Notes: generated from the letters alone by a model not told the origin. Shown: positions 1-5,146, counted from the first letter of the stretch. The stretch: 5,624 nt of DNA from Leptolyngbyaceae cyanobacterium CSSed165cm_216 (GCA_007135385.1 SLIY01000062.1:1-5624); one strand, 5' to 3'. A program made the numbers and translations.

Positions 1-126
1 ACGGCCAAGGAGGCGCAAAATGTTGTCCTGCCATCAACATTCTTGCTCCTCACCCCACTGTTCAGCTTTGATCTGATGAGCTGACCTCCCTCAAAACGCG
101 CTGGTGAGAAATCCGGGATTAAATAA

Positions 127-150
127 CCCCCAGTGCCGGAGCACCAGGGG
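127..150 (-). terminator. Candidate terminator hairpin for the desaturase-hydrolase operon
   Basis: The stem is CCCC (127-130) with GGGG (147-150), a symmetric CA/CA internal mismatch, then GTGC (133-136) with GCAC (141-144) around a CGGA loop. Read leftward, the hairpin is followed at once by TTATTT, a short U-rich tail, so it could end leftward transcripts about 195 bases past the hydrolase stop. Read rightward it is followed by CGGTTTCGTT, a weaker tail, so it may work both ways. The large distance from the gene keeps confidence moderate. Confidence 0.4.
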
Positions 151-153
151 CGG

Positions 154-177
154 TTTCGTTATATAGATTTCGTTATA
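154..177. repeat. Short direct repeat TTTCGTTATA x2
   Basis: TTTCGTTATA is present at 154-163 and again at 168-177, a 14-base period, directly beside the candidate terminator. The repeat is seen directly; its role is unknown. It could be a pair of protein-binding half-sites or a small duplication. Confidence 0.5.
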
Positions 178-343
178 AGGTGAGCGTGTTAGAAGAAGCG
201 GCTATCGCCATCCTTAGAATGCCTTAGCCCAGCTCTGATCGCAGGGGTAGCGTTGGCATGTTCATCGAAACCTGGCTCAGCCGTGGGGTTTATCAAGTTT
301 AGGGCCGATTGTGATCGCCATCACTGACATCCCCTGGAATGAA

Positions 344-1402
344 TTAGCGGTTGACCTGGATCGGCTTGCCTGTGAGCTGTGGCCCTGAGGACTCAGGCTG
401 ACCTGATTGAGCCAGTAGCTCCGCGATCGCCCGTCGGATAAACTCCTCATCCTCTGGATTTTGGTAGGGGTTACCGGCCCGGTGGCCCCAAATGGACGGA
501 ATCGGACGATACTCGGCCTTGGCGATAAGAGCGGCTTCGGCGGCGCAGTCTTCGGGGGTAAAGTACAGGTCGGTGGTGGCGGGCATCACCAGGGTTTGGG
601 CGGCGATCGCCCCCATGGCTTGGCCATAATCCCCTTGATACACCGGGTTATCGCTGACATCGCAGTGCAGCCAGGTATCGATCATCGCCAACAGGTTGTG
701 GGGATCGCGCTGGCGATAGTTGGCTTCCCAGCCCCGCCGCAGGTAGTCGTCTAACGACTCAAAGCCCCAGGCCAGGTAGGGTTTGGCCCGGTAATAGGCC
801 TGGGAGGCAGCCCAACTGGCATAGATTTGGGCAAAGGTATGGAAGCCGCGATCGGGCACCCCCTCAAATCGCTCCCCATTCCAGGTGGCGTCGCCGGTGA
901 GGGCGGCCCGCAGGCTGTAGAGAAAGACTTTGTTGTGGTCGGTGGTTTTGGCGGTACCGCAGAGGGCGGCGATACGCTGCACCTGCTGGGGATACAGCAC
1001 CCCCCAGTGGTAGCCCTGCTGTGCCCCCATAGACCACCCATAGACCAGGGCCAGTTGGTCGATACCCAGCGTTTCTAACAGGGCGTGTTGGGCTCGCACA
1101 TTGTCGTAGTGGGTGACATAAACCCCTGGCTTCGCCACCGCTGGGCAATTGCTGGGGGAGGTGGATAGGCCATTGCCAAACATGTTGACGGTGATCACGC
1201 ACCAGCGGCTGGGGTCTAGGATGCCGTCGGGGCGTACCAGCCAGTCGATGTCGGGGTGCTGTGCCCCGTAGGAGGTGGGGTACAGGATGACGTTGGTGCG
1301 ATCGCGGTTGAGCTCGCCATAGACGTGGTAGATCAGCTCCGCCTTGGGCAACACCACCCCACATTGCAAAGGAAAGTCTGCCAGTACAAATGATTCGGCC
1401 AT
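344..1402 (-). CDS. MetX-like alpha/beta-fold hydrolase
   Basis: This 352-residue protein (from the ATG at 1402) belongs to the alpha/beta-hydrolase superfamily, nearest to homoserine O-acetyltransferase (MetX)-like proteins. Visible features are the nucleophile elbow GWSMGAQQ with Ser124, a probable catalytic acid Asp278 in TTDLYFTPED, and a catalytic His307 in IWGHRAGNP. The order and spacing match a serine hydrolase triad. True MetX enzymes carry a Gly-rich GGC-x-G(S/T)TGP stretch where this protein has NMFGNGLSTSPSN (residues 73-85), so methionine synthesis should not be assumed; a related acyltransferase or esterase is equally possible. There is no signal peptide, so it is probably cytosolic. 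An in-frame TTG at 1432 would add ten residues and overlap the desaturase gene. I prefer the ATG because GGAG (1409-1412) sits six bases upstream. It is second in an operon with the desaturase. Confidence 0.85.
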   Translation of the reverse strand: MAESFVLADFPLQCGVVLPKAELIYHVYGELNRDRTNVILYPTSYGAQHPDIDWLVRPDGILDPSRWCVITVNMFGNGLSTSPSNCPAVAKPGVYVTHYDNVRAQHALLETLGIDQLALVYGWSMGAQQGYHWGVLYPQQVQRIAALCGTAKTTDHNKVFLYSLRAALTGDATWNGERFEGVPDRGFHTFAQIYASWAASQAYYRAKPYLAWGFESLDDYLRRGWEANYRQRDPHNLLAMIDTWLHCDVSDNPVYQGDYGQAMGAIAAQTLVMPATTDLYFTPEDCAAEAALIAKAEYRPIPSIWGHRAGNPYQNPEDEEFIRRAIAELLAQSGQPESSGPQLTGKPIQVNR

Positions 1403-1408
1403 GGGCTG

Positions 1409-1412
1409 CTCC
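1409..1412 (-). promoter_or_regulatory. Ribosome binding site that decides the hydrolase start
   Basis: On the leftward strand GGAG lies six bases before the ATG at 1402 and three bases after the desaturase stop (TAA, 1416-1418). This supports the ATG over the TTG at 1432 and suggests translation can continue from the desaturase to the hydrolase by re-initiation. Confidence 0.55.
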
Positions 1413-1415
1413 GGG

Positions 1416-2351
1416 TTACTTAACGGTGGCAATCAGGTGGCGATGGACTTGGATATAGCCGGGTTCTACCCGCTCAAAGTAGGACTTTAGCTGCTGATGG
1501 GCCTGGGGCAACGCCTGAAACGGAATCGACGGATACAGGTGGTGTTCGGCGTGGAAGGGCATATTCCACATCAGCCAGCGCAGGGGCCAGCGGGTCAGGG
1601 TGGTGCGGGTATTGACCAGGGGGTTAGCGTCGTTGGGGCAGCCGGTGTGCTCGGCCAACAGTACAAACCGCAGCAGAGGTTGACCGATAGCCAGGGGCAG
1701 CACCCAATAGGTGACCCAACCCCAGGGATGACCCCATAGCGTAGCGATCGCGATCAACAGCCCATACACCCCTAGCTGGAGCCGCATAGAACGAATCACC
1801 TCGGCGTGGGTGCTGTCGGGTAGATAGTAGCAGCCTTCCAGGTTGCCTAGGGCCACACGGCTGTGCCCCCGCAGCTTGCCGATCCACCAGGGCATCCCAC
1901 TCAACTGCCAGAGATAGGTGCTCAGGGTCTGGGGTTTGGGGTTTTCTAGTTCTGGGTCTTTGCCGGGAATTTGGGTGTAGCGATGGTGCCACTTGTGATA
2001 CCGCCGGTAAAAGCTGCTGTTATAAAACGACAACAGCCCCGCTAACCAGGCCGCCCCATCGTTCAGCCGGGGGTTGGCGAAAGCAGTGCGGTGGCAGCAT
2101 TCGTGCATGGCGCAAAACATCAGGGCGAGACTGGTGCCATAGATCACCAGGGCCGGCAGGGCCAGCCATAGGGGGGCCGTGGCCCACAGATAGCCACTCA
2201 GGGCGATCGCCCCCAAGTGACCGCCAAACTGTACTGCCCCCGCCCAATTAGATCGCTGATTCAACTGGGCCAGGTCTGAGGCTGACAATATCTGCCGAGG
2301 GTTGATGGCCGGTAAACTAGGTTCAGTTGTCGATGTAGCATTCGTCAGCAT
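1416..2351 (-). CDS. Fatty acid desaturase family membrane protein
   Basis: This 311-residue di-iron membrane enzyme of the fatty acid desaturase superfamily carries the three histidine boxes: HECCH (83-87), HKWHH (119-123) and HAEHH (267-271). An additional conserved-looking LAEHTGC is at 232-238. Hydrophobic stretches at about 43-80, 190-206 and 211-232 fit the usual membrane layout, with the boxes facing the cytosol. Such enzymes use O2 and reduced ferredoxin in cyanobacteria to put a double bond or hydroxyl into an acyl chain or related lipid. The boxes do not look like those I know from the DesA, DesB or DesC acyl-lipid desaturases or from beta-carotene ketolase, so the substrate is left open. 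Length is at the short end for the family but the protein looks complete. No Shine-Dalgarno precedes the ATG. It is first in the operon and divergent from a GntR-type regulator. Confidence 0.88.
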   Translation of the reverse strand: MLTNATSTTEPSLPAINPRQILSASDLAQLNQRSNWAGAVQFGGHLGAIALSGYLWATAPLWLALPALVIYGTSLALMFCAMHECCHRTAFANPRLNDGAAWLAGLLSFYNSSFYRRYHKWHHRYTQIPGKDPELENPKPQTLSTYLWQLSGMPWWIGKLRGHSRVALGNLEGCYYLPDSTHAEVIRSMRLQLGVYGLLIAIATLWGHPWGWVTYWVLPLAIGQPLLRFVLLAEHTGCPNDANPLVNTRTTLTRWPLRWLMWNMPFHAEHHLYPSIPFQALPQAHQQLKSYFERVEPGYIQVHRHLIATVK

Positions 2352-2410
2352 GGCTAAAACTCTGATCGCAAATGGTTTAACAACAATAGACAGCTAAATC
2401 ACTAACCCTC

Positions 2411-2473
2411 TCCCACCCCCTGGCACCAATTAGCCGACTGGTTGGGGACCAGCAAAAACTTGCCCAGGTGGGA
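2411..2473. repeat. Nested inverted repeat in the divergent control region
   Basis: The outer arms TCCCACC (2411-2417) and GGTGGGA (2467-2473) are perfect complements. Imperfect pairing continues inward (TGGCA 2421-2425 with TGCCCA 2461-2466). A separate perfect inner pair is CTGGT (2438-2442) / ACCAG (2448-2452) with a five-base spacer. It could be a hairpin in the leftward leader RNA or a protein-binding site; TGGT...ACCA resembles some GntR/HutC-type operators such as those of DasR/NagR, but with five rather than four bases between the halves. Confidence 0.4.
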
Positions 2474-2492
2474 GACAACGACCATGGTTCAA

Positions 2493-2506
2493 CTTGTTAT
2501 GACAAG
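2493..2506. promoter_or_regulatory. Candidate GntR-family operator (near-perfect 14-bp palindrome)
   Basis: CTTGTTATGACAAG is a 14-bp palindrome with one mismatched pair, of the GT-N4-AC form typical of GntR-family operators. It covers the -35 element proposed for the adjacent gntR-type gene, the position expected for auto-repression. It lies 142 bases from the desaturase start, so control of that operon is possible but less direct. Confidence 0.5.
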
Positions 2507-2527
2507 CCACCTTAACACATTTACTCT
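2499..2527 (+). promoter_or_regulatory. Candidate sigma-70-type promoter for the GntR-family gene
   Basis: The -35 box ATGACA (2499-2504, five of six to TTGACA) and the -10 box TACTCT (2522-2527, four of six to TATAAT) are separated by exactly 17 bases. The start would fall near 2534, leaving a leader of about 50 bases before the ATG at 2587. Confidence 0.45.
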
Positions 2528-2586
2528 GGGGTGACAAAGCCGCTGCTGACTGTGGTTAACGCCGACTGTTGATTCTTCCTATTGCT

Positions 2587-3297
2587 ATGTCCACCCCATT
2601 ACACATCAGCATTTCCGAAAAGCTGCGGCGTCAGATTACCGCTGGGGACTATCAGCCTGGAGATAAGCTGCCCAGCGAACACCAGCTGATGGAAAGGTTT
2701 AACGTTAGCCGCATTACCGTGCGCCAGGCGATCGCTAATTTGGTTAGTCAGGGGCTGGCGATCGCCTATCGGGGCAAGGGGGTCTTTGTCACGCCGCGCA
2801 AAAAAGTCGCCTACTCCCTCTCTAGTCCCCTGGTGTTTCTAGGGTCAGACATGGCCCGTCAGGGCATTGACTTTTGCTTTGAAAACCTGACCCTAGACCC
2901 TGTACCGGCCCCAGAACCAGTCGCCACAGCGCTAGCTATCCCCCCAAAGGCGGTGGTGTACGTGCAAAAAAAGCTGTTTCGCATGGATGGGGCGGCTGGG
3001 GCGGTGGATATTTCTTACCTGATGGCAGAGTTAGGGCAGCGGTTTGCGGACACCCTGGCCCAACAGATGACCTTTCCCACCCTGGCCGATAACGGCATCC
3101 CCATTGACCAGGTGGATGCGGTGATTGAATGTACCCATGCCGACTATGCCATGAGCGGCTACCTAGAGGTGCCCTTGGGGCATCCCCTGATGGTGTACCG
3201 CTACACCGCCTTTTCCACCGACCAGCAGCCGGTGCTCTATGGGGAGACCATCTCTCGGGCCGATCGCTTCTGCTACTCCCTTAGCACTCGGGCCTAG
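2587..3297 (+). CDS. GntR-family transcriptional regulator (HutC/UTRA type)
   Basis: This 236-residue DNA-binding regulator has an N-terminal winged helix-turn-helix (about 5-72). It shows the standard GntR signature: GDYQPGDKLPSEHQLMERFNVSRITVRQAI, followed by the wing YRGKGVFV. The rest (about 80-230) fits a UTRA ligand-binding domain, seen in VVYVQKKLFRMDGAA, the strand with ECTHADYAMSGYLEVPLGHPLMVYRYTAF and the closing LYGETISRADRFCYSL. UTRA proteins are usually repressors released by a small metabolite, but the ligand cannot be read from sequence. An in-frame TTG at 2569 would add six residues (MILPIA); the ATG at 2587 fits the family better because the helical domain starts within a few residues. 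The gene is divergent from the desaturase operon and is probably self-repressed through the palindrome at 2493-2506. Two HIP1 octamers fall inside the DNA-binding domain. Confidence 0.9.
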   Translation: MSTPLHISISEKLRRQITAGDYQPGDKLPSEHQLMERFNVSRITVRQAIANLVSQGLAIAYRGKGVFVTPRKKVAYSLSSPLVFLGSDMARQGIDFCFENLTLDPVPAPEPVATALAIPPKAVVYVQKKLFRMDGAAGAVDISYLMAELGQRFADTLAQQMTFPTLADNGIPIDQVDAVIECTHADYAMSGYLEVPLGHPLMVYRYTAFSTDQQPVLYGETISRADRFCYSLSTRA

Positions 3298-3311
3298 GAG
3301 ATTTCTAGAAC

Positions 3312-3388
3312 GCCGGCACAGAAACCCAGTTTCTGGGTCAGAAGGCTGGCCATGTCGTTAGAGCCGCGACGAAGAAACCGGGTTTTTA
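3312..3388 (+). terminator. Hairpin cluster downstream of the GntR-family gene
   Basis: GCCGGC (3312-3317) pairs with GCTGGC (3345-3350) around an inner stem ACCCAG (3324-3329) / CTGGGT (3333-3338); an alternative inner stem is AGAAAC (3320-3325) / GTTTCT (3329-3334). GTCG (3354-3357) / CGAC (3367-3370) follows, then AAACC (3375-3379) / GGTTT (3381-3385), which ends in a run of five T (3383-3387). Together they probably end the gntR-type transcript about 90 bases after its stop. The related words AGAAACCCAGTTTCT and AGAAACCGGGTTTTT also suggest two copies of a small palindromic intergenic repeat. Confidence 0.45.
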
Positions 3389-3612
3389 GCCATACTGTAC
3401 CGATGCTCTAGACAAATGTCACTGAATTAAGGCTGGTGGGCAATGTCTAGCCAGTCCTGTCAAGGCGATGATGGATTTGGATTTGACGTAGGGTGTATAG
3501 GCCAAGGGTGCGGCTGTACCTACGCGACTCTATACTCCTCGACTAAAGCTCTCAATTGCGGGCGCTAAGCCGAAATGCACCACGATACTTGGTCGGAAAG
3601 CCAGATGGGCCG

Positions 3613-3636
3613 CTGGGGGGATTTCGCTCCCCCCAG
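3613..3636. repeat. Perfect 9-bp stem hairpin
   Basis: CTGGGGGGA (3613-3621) and TCCCCCCAG (3628-3636) are exact complements around a six-base loop, TTTCGC. No T-run follows on either strand, so it is not a classical terminator. G-run/C-run hairpins are often scattered between cyanobacterial genes; whether this is a dispersed repeat cannot be told from one copy. Confidence 0.6.
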
Positions 3637-3646
3637 ACCCCTACGA

Positions 3647-3694
3647 CCAGGACGTTGTCCCAAAGGGGCACTAACGTAACAGCCGCCGTCCTGG
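3647..3694. repeat. Nested inverted repeat
   Basis: The outer arms CCAGGACG (3647-3654) and CGTCCTGG (3687-3694) are perfect 8-bp complements. Inside, TGTCCC (3656-3661) pairs with GGGGCA (3665-3670) around AAA with one G-U pair. Two stacked stems only ten bases past the 3613-3636 hairpin point to an organised RNA fold rather than chance. Confidence 0.5.
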
Positions 3695-3865
3695 ATCTCA
3701 CGGAATGGTGGGCCTGTAGGACGTGTTATCGCGCTTTGCATTGCACAGGAAGAGGCGGTTGGCCTGTTGAGCCAGTATCCACAGCAGCCTACTTTCGAGC
3801 CGATTCCTGCCTCATCGGGAATGAAAGCCGCTTGCTTACGCCTTTGTGAATGCTCCAGACTAGAT

Positions 3866-3888
3866 AGATCTAAGCTGACAACAGATCT
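3866..3888 (-). repeat. Repeated palindrome AGATCT across the ndbB stop codon
   Basis: AGATCT occurs at 3866-3871 and 3883-3888. Because each copy is self-complementary, the pair can form a 6-bp stem with an 11-base loop covering the TAG stop of ndbB (3870-3872). There is no clear T-tract, so a terminator role is doubtful. Confidence 0.3.
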
Positions 3889-5060
3889 TGTAATGGTTTG
3901 GTCATCCAATTCAACCCCACCCGCACCTGGTGTGAAAACGTTGGCATGCGGTACAGGTAAGCCAAGCGGCGAGCAATGTGGGCTAAGTCGCCGTCCAACT
4001 GAATCCCTAACCCGGTGAGGGTGGCCTGGTGGGTGCCTAGGGTCATCATTTCCCCCAGATGGTGATAGTGGAAGGGTAGTTGGGGGCGATCGCTAAGGGA
4101 AGCCCAAATATTCCAACCCAAATAGTCTGCCTGTTGTAGGGCGGCTTGGGCCGTACCGGGGACTTGTTGCCCCTCCGCATCGCGGCAGTCTGCCCCATCT
4201 CCCAGGGCATAGACCCCAGGCCGATCCACCACTTCTAGGGTGGGTTGCACCACAATTTGCTGGCGATCGTTATGGGACACCGGCAGGTTAGCCATCACCG
4301 TATTCACCCGGGTACCCACGGTCCACAGCACCAGGTCTACCGGCAAAATGTCGGTTTGCTCCCGGAAGGTGAGGCTCATACTGTCAGCGGTCACCTGGTC
4401 TACAGCGGTTTCAAAGTCAATCCATACCCCCAGGTCCGACAGCACCTTCTGGGCCGCTTTGCGGTTGTATTCTGGGGAGGTGCGCAAGATAGTGTCGGCA
4501 CGCTCGACTAGCCGTACCCGCCCGCGATCGCCCAACCGTTCCGCCAGTTTGCAGGCCAGTTCCACCCCACTGTAGCCGCCGCCCACCACAGCCACTCGGA
4601 TTTTGTCAGCGCTAGAGGCCTCCAGCAGCCGTAACCGTTCTTTGAGTTGATAGGCGTCTTGCAGGGTGCGAAAGGCTAGGGCATATTCGGCCACACCGGG
4701 GGCCATATCCATTGGCGTGTCTCCCCCCAGGGCCAACACCAACCGGTCATAGGTGAGGGAACTCCCCTGGCTGAGGCTGACGTGCCGTTGGTCCAAGTCA
4801 ATGGCGGTGACATCGGCCTGACGAAACTGCACCTGGGTAGCGGCTAGCAAGTCTTCGTAGGGGGGGGCAATTTCCCAGGTTTGCAACTCCCCCGTTACCA
4901 ATTCGTATAGCAGGGGGGAAAACAAAAAGCGATCGCGATTATCGACCAACGTAATGGTGGGAGGCGTGGCCCCCCACGGAAGCTGGCTCAGGCGTAGGGC
5001 GGTGTAGAGCCCGCCAAAGCCGCCGCCAAGGATACAAATGGACTGGGGAGCGTCTGCCAT
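3870..5060 (-). CDS. ndbB: Type II NAD(P)H dehydrogenase, NdbB/NDC1 type (demethylphylloquinone reductase)
   Basis: This 396-residue flavoprotein has two nucleotide-binding Rossmann folds. ILGGGFGGLYTALRL (residues 10-24) binds FAD. VVGGGYSGVELACKL (158-172) binds NAD(P)H. VYALGDGADCRD (283-294) is the second FAD contact, and GEMMTLG (336-342) lies in the C-terminal membrane-associated part. Many stretches match my recollection of Arabidopsis NDC1, for example ERF/DRFLFSPLLYEL, WEIAP, LVLALG, VLWTVG, ADYLGWNIWA and HIARRLAYLYR-P, so I assign it to the NDC1/NdbB branch. In that branch the enzyme reduces demethylphylloquinone before the last methylation in phylloquinone (vitamin K1) synthesis, and can reduce other prenylquinones. 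It acts as a peripheral protein on the thylakoid membrane. Acidic Glu186 at the end of the second-fold beta2 strand hints at NADH use. Length is normal. AGGAGG stands 18 bases upstream of the ATG, too far for standard initiation. The gene appears monocistronic. Confidence 0.88.
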   Translation of the reverse strand: MADAPQSICILGGGFGGLYTALRLSQLPWGATPPTITLVDNRDRFLFSPLLYELVTGELQTWEIAPPYEDLLAATQVQFRQADVTAIDLDQRHVSLSQGSSLTYDRLVLALGGDTPMDMAPGVAEYALAFRTLQDAYQLKERLRLLEASSADKIRVAVVGGGYSGVELACKLAERLGDRGRVRLVERADTILRTSPEYNRKAAQKVLSDLGVWIDFETAVDQVTADSMSLTFREQTDILPVDLVLWTVGTRVNTVMANLPVSHNDRQQIVVQPTLEVVDRPGVYALGDGADCRDAEGQQVPGTAQAALQQADYLGWNIWASLSDRPQLPFHYHHLGEMMTLGTHQATLTGLGIQLDGDLAHIARRLAYLYRMPTFSHQVRVGLNWMTKPLQDLLSA

Positions 5061-5146
5061 GGGAAAAAAGCGAAGGTACCTCCTCTTCCTTCTAACTCAA
5101 AATGGGGGGAGTCACCACGGTTTTTGCAGATTTCTTGGGTTAGGGC

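Larger units (their letters stand above)
1..343. other. Left intergenic region without a convincing gene
   Basis: All six frames are broken by stops and no frame gives a recognisable protein. The region holds a 6-bp inverted repeat (TCAGCT 62-67 / AGCTGA 79-84), a terminator-like hairpin (127-150), a 10-bp direct repeat (154-177), and a small palindrome just downstream of the hydrolase gene (310-325). Two possible tiny or edge-cut reading frames with good Shine-Dalgarno sequences occur in the first 80 bases and are described under findings. No HIP1 octamer lies here. Confidence 0.6.
2352..2586. promoter_or_regulatory. Divergent control region between desaturase operon and gntR-type gene
   Basis: This 235-base spacer must hold both promoters. 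The rightward promoter and an overlapping palindrome are listed separately. I could not find a convincing leftward -35/-10 pair; TATTGT on the minus strand near 2384 is only a weak candidate. The motif TGGTT(n)AAC occurs three times (2373-2381, 2485-2493 and, without the middle base, 2553-2560). Confidence 0.6.
3298..3869. other. Structured gene-free region between convergent genes
   Basis: No frame gives a recognisable protein. The two open frames of about 100 codons start with TTG, lack a ribosome site and have compositions unlike the neighbours. The region has no HIP1 octamer, although the flanking genes do. It holds a series of inverted repeats: 3312-3350, 3354-3370, 3375-3385, CTAGAC 3408-3413 / GTCTAG 3445-3450, a possible pseudoknot at 3487-3535, a 9-bp stem at 3613-3636, nested stems at 3647-3694, CCTGT 3713-3717 / ACAGG 3745-3749, and ATTCC/GGAAT arms near 3804-3824. 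Since the genes on both sides point inward, terminators are expected, but this is more structure than two terminators need. A decayed mobile element or an unknown non-coding RNA are alternatives. Confidence 0.55.
423..4936. repeat. Ten HIP1 octamers (GCGATCGC)
   Basis: Exact GCGATCGC occurs at 423-430, 603-610, 1298-1305, 1744-1751, 2203-2210, 2728-2735, 2758-2765, 4086-4093, 4524-4531 and 4929-4936. All ten lie inside protein genes: three in the hydrolase, two in the desaturase, two in the regulator and three in ndbB. The octamer is a known over-represented palindrome in many cyanobacteria and supports the host assignment. None lies in the intergenic regions. Confidence 0.9.

Noticed and set aside
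864..1364. 166-codon minus-strand frame and other open frames within 461-1078
   Set aside because: They are out-of-frame or opposite-strand shadows of the hydrolase gene, in GC-rich DNA with few chance stops.
1497..2247. Open frames of 75-122 codons inside the desaturase gene
   Set aside because: Shadows of a gene with intact histidine boxes; Arg/Pro/Gly-rich translation typical of shifted frames.
3534..3544. Yfr1-like small RNA core
   Set aside because: ACTCCTCGACT resembles the Yfr1 core ACTCCTCACAC only at the first seven bases and lacks the expected flanking stems.
3556..3849. 97-codon plus-strand open frame in the structured region
   Set aside because: Starts with TTG, has no ribosome site, runs across strong hairpins and shows no domain I recognise.
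3403..3860. ATGCTC(T/C)AGAC repeated at 3403-3413 and 3850-3860 as target-site duplication of a mobile element
   Set aside because: An 11-mer match with one mismatch is expected about once by chance in this much sequence, and no terminal inverted repeats or transposase remain.
3298..3869. tRNA, tmRNA, RNase P RNA or CRISPR array
   Set aside because: No tRNA T-arm pattern, no RNase P GAGGAAAGTCC core, no tmRNA ends and no regularly spaced direct repeats.
3565..3909. 114-codon minus-strand open frame overlapping the ndbB end
   Set aside because: TTG start inside ndbB, low-complexity odd composition, and it reads through the perfect hairpins; probably chance.
4240..4575. Two plus-strand frames inside ndbB
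   Set aside because: Antisense to a fully conserved flavoprotein reading frame.
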